Shown here in pieces: positions 44,134-57,800 of a DNA stretch of 64,000 bases (positions are counted from its first letter, which is position 1; every line of letters starts with the position of its first letter). A program made the translations under genes and the position numbers. The DNA lies in NCBI GenBank assembly GCA_013365365.1, contig JABVXU010000168.1, forward strand, positions 44,295 through 108,294, written 5' to 3'. Origin of the DNA: Cruorifilaria tuberocauda (taxonomy: Eukaryota; Nematoda; Chromadorea; Rhabditida; Onchocercidae). Under the pieces are notes generated by a model. The model was not told where the DNA came from. It ran no database searches and saw nothing but the letters and a program-made list of their open reading frames with translations.

Positions 44134-47100
44134 CCACTCACACCCATGAACACATAGTAAAAGCAAGGGATAATGAAAAATAAAGCATAACGGAGCGGAA
44201 GGAAGCGTAATGCGACGGGAGGAGAGAGTGCCTACTTCTAGTTCATTCATCGATCTGCAGGCAGCGAACGTGGACGACAGCTCCTTCCAGTCTATTGTGT
44301 GATGATACAGTGGTGCGGTCCGATTCATAGGTCGTATCGACGAAGGTGAAAGATATGGACACACTAAGTGGCGTACACACGTTCTGCCATGCGATGGAGA
44401 TGAGATTAAACCTCGCTGAAAAGTTCAACCTGATCGGAACAGGGCAGTGAGTGCTAATTTTGCTGTAGATACACTCCGATATTGCGCACAAAGACACATA
44501 CACAGAATACGTGCATGCAATATAACAGCACATATCAGTCGTGGATTCATATTTCACTCTTTTTACCTCTCCACTTCTAAAGCTGAATTAAAGGTGTTAA
44601 GTGAATAGTGTGGCTAAAGAAAAGCGGTTCCATAGTACTGTGGTGGTGATAGTGTACAAAGCGGGAAATCAGACGATAAGACTATAGTAGTAATGTATCT
44701 AGAAAAATCATCATCCATAGTTTCTAATTAAAAACTATCTTTGAAAAAGTAGAAGAGAAGAAACAATGTAGATCTTTTAATACGATTAAACGCGAATGCT
44801 TTCGTTTAATCCAAGAGAAGAAAAAAATTGGCAACAATGAAAATATGGAAGTAAGAAGGCTAAATGAGAGAAGTACAATAATCTCGAAAAATGGAAAGTT
44901 TACAGTAAAATTTGGAAGTGAAAGAGAAGTTTTTGTACGACTTTCTTTATACAAGTTCAGGGATAGAAGAGCAATAAAGAGCTTTTTAGTAAATGCTGTG
45001 AAATTGGAAGAAATGGAAAGAGCGACAGCAGTAGAGTAACATCTATTGACTATTACGTGTGACTGTCGAAAGAAAAACATCGGTTTATGGCTCGAATGAA
45101 ATTTCGCATGAACTCTATCGCTCAACTCTTTTGCTTCAAACAACTATAACGAAAACACAGTCACGCTTTTATTCTACTAAATGATTATCAGAGTTGCAAG
45201 TGACTCCATTTTATTAAATACTGCACCTCCCATTACTTAATTAAAGTTATATAGTAATAGGAGAATTACGCATCTATTTGATCATTACAGATCATCCACG
45301 AGATTATGTAAATCAAGACGAGTTTTAAAGATTCATATTATCATATGACTACCCACTCTATTAGTCTTATTCATCAAAATATTGGCAACAAATACAGCGG
45401 TGGTGGGAAAAAACTGAAATTCATTCATGCTATTAGTCATGCTTTAATTGGTTATGTTCGCAAAAAATATACAATGGGATGTGCAGAAAATATTCAAATG
45501 AAAGCGCTTTAGTTAACAATATTAAGATAAAAATTTCAATTTCCAAAACTCTTGCTCATTGATACCAATGTGCAGAGTATTATTGTAAACAATAAACTCA
45601 TGTCTAAGTGTAATTATGGTTTTTGCAAAGCTCTCTTAAGTAAGGACACTTGAATCTTACCGAGCTTTCTCCAGTCTAATGATTACTTTATCACTATGAA
45701 AGAACAATGTAAAAAGTGGAAAGAAAATTGCACAAGAGTATAAAAGAGAACCAGCACCATCCATCGCCATATTCAAAACATCAAATGAATTACCCTCTAT
45801 TTACATGTTCCTTATCACACCAGTGATATGATGACTGACTAGAAGGATACGCGTGACATTTAAAACTTTCTAGGGACAGACAATCGTAAACATCCGTATC
45901 TATTCAAGTGATAATAAATAATAGGAATTATTTGGTCTGGTCAGTTGATAGCTTGGTAGTGCCTGCCATCATTCACATTGTCCCGGTTGTCATGACCGCT
46001 TTTCTCCTTTTCCCGTCCCGTTCATTACTAGCACATCTCTCTAGATTTCCTCTTCAGATTCGACTACATATCCATGTGTCTTCTATTTATATATATATGT
46101 GTATATGTGCTGTAGTTCCTAACGACCATTCGTAACAGTTGGCGGTACTCCAATTTACATTATTCCTTCCCTTTCATCAGCAAAACTGCTAAGGGGATGA
46201 GCTGGATAAAAGGACAAAAGCCGGAAAACAACGCTTCTCTCCCTTAGAGAACAACTTAAATAAGCTTAAACGTGAACATCTTCGAACTACTTCGAATACA
46301 CAAAATAAATCGATTTTAATACAGCAGATTAAAATATGAAAGGGAGATGAATGCAAATAATGAATAATAACATTGAATTACTTATACAAACTCTGAAATT
46401 CTTCATCCCCATCCCTCACTATAAAATTAGTGCAGTACAGAGTCTGTTGAAAACAAGATCCATTTATTCAAAAAAACCTGCCCCTGTAATTCCAACTTAT
46501 TATGAAAGAGGTAAAATTCTACAGTTTCACTCAGATAAAAGCTGAATGCTTCCATAAAATCCTCTCACACCTATTAACACCTTTTCTAAACGACACTAAC
46601 TGTAACATTAAAACACACTTGTGGAAAAATAACATTATATAGCACAATTCCCACATGACTCATCGATGCATATCAACTTTCCAAACCAGATTCTGAACGA
46701 TTCATTAGAGGTAGACCTACAATTGGTTTCAACGATGCATTACTTCATCTCTGCAACGGTGAGAGTTTCACAACATATTTCAGTGAAATTTAGACGAATT
46801 CCCGCACTTTTTTCCTCCACATAAGAAAATCTACCAGTAAATTCAGTGTACTCGATATATCCTCTACGTTTTAATCATACATGAATTCATAGATCAAAAT
46901 TAAAATTAAATTTTCAAAATTAATTGACCTATTTTTGAAGACTAGAAAATAAGATAAGGAAAGCAAATACATTTAATACAAAATCGCATATCAGCAATTT
47001 CCACACATGTATTACTTTAGGACTTGAGCCTTAAACTTTAGCTATTTAGAAAATTTAAGCACTCTTTCGAAATCATCGAGACTCTGCAAAATTACGGTTT

Positions 47101-47320
47101 TCAAATCAAATAATGGATAAGTTTATTCCAAATAAGGGAACTGTCAACTATTAACATTATGGAATACACAACATTTAAGAAAATTTTAACGGCTTGAAAG
47201 TAATTTGTTCAAACCACATCCAAAATACATAAAATTTTCATCTGATCTTTTTAGGCAAATTACTGAATAACGAAATAACTGGAAAATTCATCAAAAAAAA
47301 AGAGTGAAGGAAACGAAATG
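44134..47320. other. Intergenic region with one ambiguous open frame
   Basis: It should hold the promoter of the four-TM gene and the APEH 3' UTR. Around 44727-45040 both strands are open for over 100 codons. A possible minus-strand poly(A) signal (TTTATT on plus) for the peptidase gene lies near 47119. Confidence 0.5.
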
Positions 47321-50300
47321 TCACTGGTGGAGGTACTTATCGAGCCAACGAACGATATTGATTGCGCAGTCTGCCTCCACGTCAACTCCCTCTAGGGAAT
47401 GGCACGCTTCTGGATACGATAGAATTCTGAATTCCCATAATAAATGAACAGTGTTTTTGTCATAGCTCAAAGACTAATAAAATATGTTCACACATTATAA
47501 TCCTATATTTAATTAGAAACATCCACAAAACCCATAAAAAATTAAAATATCGCTTTAAACGGCTTCATTTCTCTTTTGAAGATCAAAGAATAAAACACTG
47601 AAAATTCTACATGAGAAAAATAACTTTATTTCCAAGTGCTAAACGGCTTACTTGTTGGGAACTTCACGTGCATTTAGATTACGAATAAAAGCTCGATAAT
47701 GATTCACGACACGTAAATCTTTCTCACCATTCAAAAGTAAGTATGGTGTCACAACCTAAAGCAATGATTCTTAAATTATAGCATTTTTCATTCTTATAAC
47801 AAAACTGTACGAAAAATCTTGTAAAACAAATTTTCTTATTAGTATTTAAACCTCGGGGAAAATTCGACTTTATTGCAGATATTCCAAACACTTTTTCCTA
47901 TTCTTTCCAAATACCTATTCTTCATTTCGTTCTCATCTGCTCCAATTCACATGTTAGCAAGTGCTAGATCAATATCCGAAAAATAGGTGAAAAACAAACA
48001 AAAAATGAAAACCTTTTCAACATGAGCAATCGGCGAGGTCTTGTACATTTTCTCACGATCTTCTGTTGTCAACATCCACTGCCAATCACCTACATTTCGT
48101 CCGAGAGCCTCTACTACTGACCTATAACAAAAAGGCGATTTCTATTGTTCTAATGCCAACAAATGTGCATCAATCAAATTATTTCTCGAAATTATTATGT
48201 CATATGTAATTAACTGCCTAATTTTGAGCCATAAAATATATTAGAAGCATTATCAGCACAAGAAATAGAAAAAATTTCCCAAAAAAATTTTTCATTCTTT
48301 TGCATATAACTTTGAAGAAAATAAAACATGAAATGGTTAAATCCTTCCACTATGCAATCAAGAAATATATGAACACGTAAAAAAAAATCTTTGGCTCTTT
48401 TTGGAAAAGAAAACACTCACCAATCAGGAATGTCTGATAAGTCGTACATTGCTAAAAATTCCCATAAGTTATTTAAATATGCAGCGATATTTATCAATAT
48501 GATATTTATATATTTATTTGTGAAGAAAACTAAATTTTCGTATCCTTCAAACCTGTTCATAGTATAAAAAGTAAATTAGCAAATGCTAATCAAACATAAT
48601 CAGGTTATGTGCTTTCCATTCTGAAAAACTGCACTTTTAGCCAATGAAAAACTCTTTTTCTTGTAATATCGATAACCGTAACATGAAAGAGATAAACTGG
48701 TACCTGTAATATTTAAAACAGGATTTGCAGCAATACACACCTTGTAGAAGTCCTGAAAATTTTAACTATGACAACTTTGACTAGAAGTAACAAATTTTGA
48801 TAATGCAATCCTTGCAGCTAGAAAGAAAACTGGAAAGATAGAACTGAATATTAAAAATTACAGGAAATTGACCAATCAGATGACTGACAATAAAACCGCC
48901 ATGTGAACCACCATATACTGCAACTCGCGAGCGATCTATCCTTGATTCCATATTTAAGACAGTTTGAACAGCAAACTGCAATAAGTTTAAACTAAAAACA
49001 AACAGCTAAAAAACTTTCTTAAAACTCTGTAAGCAACATAATTAACAAAACATTTAAAATAGCAATAAATAATCAATTACTGATAGAGTCAAAATTGAAA
49101 AAGTCACACTTAAGTGTTACATTAAGTTCAAAATAGTTTAGCTCACATGAACATCTTTGACGTCCAAATCACCACAGTTACCAGGCAGTGAATTCACAAA
49201 ATCATTACCAAATCCAAGCGATCCATGATAATTAACGAAAAGTAATGCATAACCGGAGTTCAACAACAGTAGAATTTCACGCCTCGGCCAACTAAAATAT
49301 CAAGGAACGTCAATACACCAAATCAATTGCTCAATTTAGTTAAAAAACAGTATATTTCTTGGCGCTTCAGTTTCTCATCCTAATTGTAGCATTTTTCTTC
49401 TTTTAGAAATTATGCAAAATGAAGCGCAGATATAATTATATGTTACTTCAGGGGAAAAAAAATAATATTATAAATAATGAAATGAGGCACCAAGCAATTG
49501 TGACGCTATGTGGTCCACCATGAGGTATTACAACTAGTGGAACAATATCAGTTTCATTTGGAATGTAGAGTAGACCTTCATATGAACCTCGAACTGAAAA
49601 TTTTCACAAAAAAATCACCAGCCCTCAATATAGCAGCCGTAAACATAATAAGAAGACAGCAAATAAAAAAATAGCTACCAGCGATATCAAAAGAACACTG
49701 ACCTCCTCTATCAAAATCAATTAATTGCCACGAAAAACCAAGCAATTTCAATCGAACTTCAACAGCTGAGCTATTATCAAGTCTGGTCCATATAATCTGC
49801 AATATTCATATATGATTCACATGATAGACAAGAATCATCTGGTGAACTAAAACAAACTATTTAGTGAAGGCAGAATGCAACATCTATTAATATTCTCTTG
49901 ACTTTACAGCATTAAACTCTAAAATTTCAAGATAATATGTAATTTTCTACATAAGCTGACATTTTTCTATAAGAACAAATTTTATCTTTATTTTTCAATT
50001 GAAAAACGAGTATAAGTAAAATAGAATTACCATTTGTTCCGAATCAAGTTTTGGAATATGACCAACAAGGATAGTTGGAGGACGATTTGGTGCGCTACAA
50101 ACCGCTACCAAACAATCTTCATTTACATCAAGCACTGTCCAACTTCCATGGAAAGCACCTGAAATACACACATGCCACTTGGAAATATCTTACGAAATTA
50201 TGGTACATTTCATAATCGTCATTCCACATTATCACGCAAATATTTAAATATCTTTGGGTCAAAACCATGATTACACTAATCAATCAATTGAAATCATTCC

Positions 50301-53300
50301 TTTCTTAAAAAATCGCTCATTTCTACACCAGAGATTAACCAGAAAAGCAAAAAATTTGAAATAATACGGATTACATACCGTTATTCGTAACTTTCCCTAA
50401 CTTTTTTGTTTCCGTATTGATAGTTACAATTTCCTGAAAGCCAAACAAAATTCAGAACCAATAAAAACGTGCTCTAAACCAGTTTGTTAAAAAATGAACT
50501 CACTCTTTTAGAGCCCCACACAGTTGAAACAAATATTCGTTTATTATCATTGGACCACGGTCTGTTGACTAACTGTACAGCATATAGCCCAGGAAATTGT
50601 TCACGATCTGATAGAAGATGATAATTTTGAAAGGAAGTAGAAGAGATTCACAGTAGTATACAAGAAAAACAGAGATAATGTCAAAATATTTGATAATTTT
50701 AGCTTTCTCAGCAACTGTGTCTCATATGACAATAATAACCTAATTCGATAAAACTATTAACGATTAACGATTAACAGATACTAAACTCCTTATACATTAA
50801 AGTGTTTAGCTTTACTTGACATTTTTACTTACAAGAAAATAAGAACAATACCGCTGACTGCAGTGACTGTCGGAACTATTAGTTGTTGTTCATTTTTATT
50901 CCAGTTGATCTAAAAAAATTAAATATTCAAATACCATAAATCGTTCTTTAAAAACTCAATTTCAAAGTAACAGTAATATTCTAAGCGCATGTTTGGAATA
51001 TTTTACTGTGGTTGATCAATAAAACGTAGATATCATTTCGATGTCATTATAATTTGCATTGTTAAGAGTCAGGATGCTCTATAATTTTTCCAGAAAAATA
51101 GAAGTCAAAAGTTTGAGCCATTAACAACTATGAAAAGTAAAGCACTTGATGTAGTTCAGAAAATGTTTTCATTTTTTAACAGTTTCATAGAAGCTTTCGC
51201 ACATGATGACTAAAGAGGAACTCACCAACTGACAAGAAACTGATGCACAATGAGGTCCTCCAGGTTGGCGTTGAAAATAAATTAGCTTAGATTTATCTGG
51301 AGAAAATGATATTCCTTCGATAGCGACATTCCTATCACTTAATGGAATTAATTTTGCTGAACTCAACTCGTAATAGAATAATGTTCCTCTGAAAATCAAA
51401 CAAATTGAAAAAAGTTTGGAAAGAAGTACCTCATTTAAAATAAAATGACCGTAAACTAACTCTCTGTTATTGCAGTATATTTTCCCCAATTTGACAGGAG
51501 TATTATGAATTCCAAAAAACACAATTCCTTCATCGTCTGGACCCCAAGCACACTGTAATTTTAGAAATATGGAGAATAACTTATAAATACGAAAGAAAGA
51601 GTAGTAGCTACCTAAAATTGAATAACTCTGAAATTACAAAACTATAAAATAACTTCAGTCCAATTCAAGTTATACTGAGTGCTTCAACAGAGAATATAGA
51701 ATAATAGCGGAATTATGTTTCCGTAATTCAAAAGCTTAATACAACACAAACAGCAACGAACTCTACGACGAAGATTCAAATTGCAACAAGGCAGATTTTT
51801 CAAATAGTTTTAATTCACTACTTGATGTTCTTAAGATATTAAAACATTCCAATTAACCATATATTAAAAAATATGTATTTAAAAGCATTAAAATTTAAAA
51901 CTGACAAAAGTAGGAGTGATATTGCCAGGTATTTGATCTAGTACAGTGACATTGCCACTCATAACATCAAATACACATAACACTGGTTGCCGAATTTTGT
52001 GTCGTTGTTCACCCCAGTTTTCAATAAATTCATACTTGTCACCCTGTTCATTGTTTTTATCAATTAGCGTGTAAAACAGTTTCAATATAACTATTGAATA
52101 CCAGTTAAAAATAGTCTTTACTAGTTATAACGAAATTTTTTTAGAAACTTATAAATTTCAAAATTCCATAATGATCCTTGATGATAGTTAGTTAGAAAGA
52201 CAATACCAAGAATTCTGAGATGATAAATTCACTCACAACATTGGAGTTGAGAAATTTTTCTTCGTTAGTCCAATCCAATTCCGCATCGTAGTATTCTTTT
52301 CTTTGGACGAACTTTTCGGCCGTATATAATAAATGTCCTTCCCCATTGGACCATTTCAGACCACCGAATTCTTCTCCAAAACATTTTTTAACATTTTCAA
52401 TAAATATGGCTTTACACAATATCAAATTAAAGAAATGAAAGTGAAAATTTAAAACAGATCGATAATTTTTCTTTGTTCCACAATAACATTAAACGAACAA
52501 TGAGAGCATGACCGGTGGGATAATTTTTATGACTTTAATTAAACACCGTAACGGTTAATGAAATCACTGAGATCTTGCAGAGTGACACGAAGAGAAAAAA
52601 ATTATAAAATAGTATATGAATAGATAATAATATATAAGATAGATGTATTAAATCTCACTAAAATGAATTACACATTTATAGAAACTTTTCCGGCTCGATC
52701 TTTATTTCATCTAATTTTTTCCGCCTTTTTTTTCTTTATATAAAAACATTTTTTGAGCCTCGCAAATGCTTGCAATAGAAAAAAATATATAAAACGATAT
52801 TTGAACTAACCATATTGTTTTTTCAATTATTTAACTCCTCATAACAATAGTACCTGCTTGACATTATGCAAGTAAGATGATTAACCTTTAAAAAAATCTT
52901 AAAAAACCAAAACATTACTTACCGTCACTATAAATCAGGTCATGCTTTTTTGGTGATGTTACATCAATGAAGCAAATTTCAATGTGCTCTTTCTGGTCGA
53001 ACACCTGAAAATTCAAATATTTAAGCTGCTTTCCTATCACAGTTGTACTGAATCCATCAAAATGCCAAACATTCACTTCCGATTTTCATTTCATTTTCTA
53101 ATACAGAACAAATGTCAAGAGAAGAGTAAGAAAAGTGATTAAAACCAATAAATCAATCGTAACTAATGTAAGTTTCATTTTTTTTTGCTTATGAAAATCC
53201 CGAAAAAGTTGAAAAAACTACCAATGTTAACAGACCTTGATATATTGTTTCTTTTCTTTACCATTAGGTAAAGTGATAAGTGTGGCGCATCTTGAATCAC

Positions 53301-54144
53301 TTTGGGAAAAAGTTATTAGCTCTTCTCTAAACAAAATACATGAGCGAAGAATTTTTGAAAATTTTCGAAGTCCCTTAATTAATTTGGAAAATCTTCTAGT
53401 TTCCTTAAACTCTGTCAGATTAAAACGTTTAATATTGAGACTCATTTGTTCATATTTCTACCAACTGATATGTCAAAAAGATTACTCTATGTTAGTGAGT
53501 GGCAGCGATGTTGTCGAAATGAGCTCATATATGTTCGGTTCATCAGTTTTTGGTGCGATTAAACTTGAACGCTGCATTCTCACCATTTTGTTTAACTCCA
53601 CTGCAAGACTCGTCCATACTGAAGAAATCTAAATATATTTTAATTCAATGAAGCAAATGTTCAGAAGAATAGTGCGTAAAATAGTGAATTAGCGCTATTA
53701 CGACTAGAATGTAGAATACCTTATTCCTTTCAACCGTTTAAAACTATAGATTCAAAACAAGAGGGTTTGAAGTGGAACCGTAATTAAATTTGATTTCTGG
53801 TCGCCTAGATTCCAATACGATGACAAAATGACAGCATGATTTTACTAGCAATCAAGATCATGGAAAATCACATATTTAGAAATATAATAAAAATAAACAA
53901 CAAATATTACAAAAATGGCAAACATACTTCCAAATATTTTCCATGACGTCGTAAGCGAGCGTTCTGTGGCAAAGGTACCTCAATCAAACAATGTGGTAAT
54001 GGAAGCATGGCGACAGTGATAGAAGAATTTTGAAAATATTGGTGAAAAATTAAACTGAAAAAAATTACTTGTGCAATGTCGCAGTAAAGATCTTTGAGTC
54101 TTTCCAAAGCTCTTAAAGTCATTGAGGTTGCATCCACTTGCAAA
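47321..54144 (-). CDS. apeh: Acylaminoacyl-peptidase (acylpeptide hydrolase)
   Basis: Minus-strand exons from the 3' end: 47321-47426, 47652-47755, 48013-48121, 48421-48451, 48704-48752, 48862-48975, 49147-49291, 49491-49593, 49703-49796, 50031-50158, 50379-50433, 50504-50607, 50852-50909, 51226-51388, 51461-51552, 51906-52043, 52237-52409, 52923-53004, 53236-53326, 53486-53618. From the ATG at 53586 these give 679 aa; human APEH has 732. The enzyme removes N-acylated residues from peptides in the cytosol. The prolyl-oligopeptidase-type catalytic domain shows [27 protein letters not shown] with Ser533, GEKDLRV with Asp623 and ACHSLEG with His654 (numbered from 53586). Exons around 53930-54055 and 54069-54144 ([29 protein letters not shown]) probably encode the missing N-terminus, but my junction to 53618 does not keep phase. 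One exon is only 31 bases. Confidence 0.9.
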
Positions 54145-54203
54145 CTGAAATAATATGAAACTGAAATATGACTTTTCCATGTATTTAAATTCACTTTCAC
54201 AAT

Positions 54204-54800
54204 TTAAAAAATTGAAGAAGTATCGTAAATCCTAGTCAGCTTTTTCTGGTTGAATCTGTCTTGAAATTCCTAAAATATCTATATGACTTCTCAACACTGT
54301 ATAACAGATACATTTCAAAAATATTGAATGTGCGAAAAGTGCCTTAACAATCATAGAAAAATAAAGGAATAATATATGTCCCACAAAACGACAGTCCACA
54401 TAAAAGCAAAAATTTTCTACCCTTCCTCTTTGCAGTCCTCTAAGTATTTGAATAATTTCTTGAAACAAAACTAATGGTACTAATGATGATAAAATGATTA
54501 TGCTTACTGGATTAGATTAAATTAACGACCTGAGTTACTAAAGCAATTTTACATATGTTATGTGTTGTCCAAAACCGATGTATACAACACGTTTAATTTA
54601 AATTCTAAAATGAATCAATTACCTGTGCTTACTCATTACAGATTGTAAATGAATCGTAGAAAACCTGCGAACGTCGCTCAACAAGTAAACCCACAGACAC
54701 TTTCACTTACGCCAGTGCTTTAAGTATGGGACTCAATGCAACAGTTTCGTCTATCAGGATATACGACGGAATTTGGAGTAATTTTGTGATTCTGCTACCG
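54204..54800 (-). CDS. Partial gene, unidentified (3' exons)
   Basis: Minus-strand exons about 54795-54711, 54664-54623, 54439-54421 and 54269-54204 join in frame. They read KLLQIPSYILIDETVALSP, FSTIHLQSVMSKHR, GLQRGR and EFQDRFNQKKLTRIYD, then a stop. The first two exons, with a GTAAGT donor and matching phase, look convincingly coding. The 19-base third exon and the last exon are less sure. The start is not found and may lie upstream of 54830. I do not recognise the protein. It lies just upstream of the peptidase gene on the same strand, so it could be an operon partner or part of that gene's 5' end. Confidence 0.4.
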
Positions 54801-57800
54801 ACTAGTCAATTTAGAGCCTACCTGAAATATTTTTATAAATCTGTTTAAGAAATCCAAGTATTACAAAAACTTCACACAATCAAAAATTTTTCGGAATATT
54901 TTTCAATTAAATGATTCTCTACACCAAATAAATATAAAATAAATGATTTATATCTGAAATCATATTCAGTAACATGTAAAACCTTCTACTTGATAAATAA
55001 TGCTCTTTTCTTGTCAGTGATCAGCAGCTGTCGTTTACGGAATTCCTTTTATTCTGAAAGAATTGCAAATAGTGAGATGAGGATCAGTTCGGAAGTTTAT
55101 GGTGACCATTTCCATCCATATTCGCTGATAATTGGTTATGATGTATGTGAAGGACAAATCATCCATCTATCAATTCACTACAGCTATCCGTTTATATTAA
55201 TCAGGAAAACTTTCACAGAAAATTTTTATAAAGTTCTTGTTTATATGCCACTCTTTTTATTATTGATGTTAAGAACGAAATCCTTCCGTATATTTCACAA
55301 TATCACATTGCTTTTGGTTATTTCTTAGATGAAATTTACTTAATTCACTACAATTCTGATGAAATCATAAATGATCAAAAAATTTTGAGGATTTATTTAA
55401 AAGAATCGAAAAAATATAAGTATATTTTAACTTCAAAAAAATATTACCAAACAGAAATGTGATTATTTTGATCTTTATTTCTTACTGATTCTCAGCTACA
55501 TCAAGAAATATCGTAAAAGTGTTACCATCATAATGATCAGCTGTTGAATGAGCATTTTCATGACAGAGATTTTAGTGAACATCTTTTGACACAAATATTT
55601 TTTGAAGTTCCATTCATGCTGAATTTTCTGATCAACATCGACATTTAAATAGGCAAGCGTTCAGTACAAACGGATGTAAGCATACAGCCCCAAGCCTTAA
55701 ATTCTCTTCTTCAAAATTCCTTGAAAATTTTTGAGTGAAATTATTCTCGACAGATCTTATATGTCCTTGGTCACATCTCATTACATCATAGAGTTTTCCA
55801 CGAAAAAAGCTTTATTCTATTCGAAATAAACTTGATAGTGCCTTTAATCTGAATATAATCTTAGTTAGATTTATTTTATTATATTTTAAGAAGAAATTTG
55901 AGCAATTTTAATCATTCTTATTCTTATAGAACTTACATTTACACTTTACTGATATCTTTATTCCTTTGTTTATCTTTAAGCAGCAAATCATTCATTCAAA
56001 AATTTAAGAAAGACCCATTTTGCTCAGGGATAATTCCAGTCATAACTTCCTCAGAAGAAACTTTACTGAGAGAAATCCCATATAATGAACTTCAGAAAAA
56101 CTGACTCCAGTTCTGGAATTGAACTGCATCTCAAATGCATCAATGATACATTTCATTTTTTGTTTGTACAAAATAATGGTTCTTTGAAGTCTGTATTTCA
56201 CTGAAACTTTAAACCAACTACAAAAATTTATTCATCAGCAATTCATTAAAGGAATGCATTAGTTCATTTATAAGTGTCTCCATGACCACTTCCTTCTTGT
56301 TCAAAAATAAAGGCTTTTTTTAAAGAAATTCATTGTTTCATTTTGAAATGTCTCCATGGCAAGCATATCCTGTCTTTTATGGTATTAATGCCTTTCCTAT
56401 AAATACCTTTCAGGCTTATTTTCAACACCACATCCTTTCAGCGATTTGCCTAAACGATAAGTTTCTCATAAAGATTATGCGCTTTAAAAATGCTTTAAGC
56501 AGTAGTCATATGCAGTTTCTGGTCTTTATTAAATCTATCTTCACAAGAAATAATGTTACGACATCTTTTTTTCACAGAAAAAGAATGGAGTGATTATTCA
56601 TAAAAGCATAATTATGTTTCAAACATGACATGTTTTCTCTGCTTTTTAATTGAAGCAAGAAAGAGAGCCAGGAGTTTGCTATCATTTTTGCGCTTTTCTG
56701 CAGAGAACAAAAATCAAACTTGTAGTTTCATGGTTTCTTGCTGTTTTCTCGTATCGAGGAAATTAGCATATTCCAAATACAATATTGCTAGTGCTTTAAA
56801 GTTTCCACAACTGTAACTGCAATTTCGTTGCTTCATATTTTTAATTAAAATACTTCAAATTATGCGTTCAAAAAAGCGAACTTCTTAAAATTATTGATGG
56901 TAACAAATACTTTAGATAGCAAAATGTTATGAGAAATAAATTTAATATTGAATTTTTAGTGAAGTAAGTCTGACTTTTTATTTTATTAACTTCAACTTAA
57001 CCAGTAGGAACACTACCTTTTTTCAGTCAATAAGAGTCAAGGTAGTGATTTCATGCCTGCTCGCTTAGGCTTGCGAACAAATTGAAGCTCTAATCTTCCA
57101 ACACATCAAACTGAATTTTTGGAATCTAAGGAATTCGTAGAATTCGCGGAGAAAAAGGCTAAGTTAGTTGAGGTCATTAGTTGAGAAGGTTAGTGAAAAG
57201 TCGAAAAGGTTTCAGTATTTAAAAAAATTATTTCTGGATTATTTTCAATAGTTTTTGCTTTCCTTTCTCCATTTAATTATTAACTTTACTGCAATCAACC
57301 GTTAGTGAATAATCGTGTAAAATTTGTGCATTATCAACAAATTTTTTCAAGTCTATGATCAGAACTGAATATTATAGTTTTGATTTGTTATTTCAAATCA
57401 TATAAATTGATATACCAAATAATTTCCTTTTCCTAAAGATTTTTGCGCTATGTAGTTTTTGAACGTATGTTTTATAAATTATGAGAATTCATTTAATAGC
57501 AGAAAAATCTAAAATTAGTGCAATAATTTTACTGTTCACTCAAGTGCATAAATAATTATTAAAGTTATTAAATAAAATTAAAATTTCTCGAACTCGTCTT
57601 GATTCAATTTCATGTAAATTGTATTAAAATAACTTTTTGGTTCTCATATTTGTCTTGCATACTGAATGGAAGTTATAAGTGTAAAAAAATTGACCATAGT
57701 CAAAATCAAGAAAGATAGCAATACTTGTTAACACTAACAGCGATAGAATATGAAATATAAAAAGCAGCACCATTTCAATCGCCACACTGTTTACACCTTA

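Noticed and set aside
44134..44364. N-terminal extension of the four-TM protein
   Set aside because: The frame is open, but the extension has no motif and the ATG at 44131-44133 is adequate; treated as 5' UTR.
53237..53632. Plus-strand 131-codon open frame
   Set aside because: It is the antisense of two well-supported peptidase exons and their intron.
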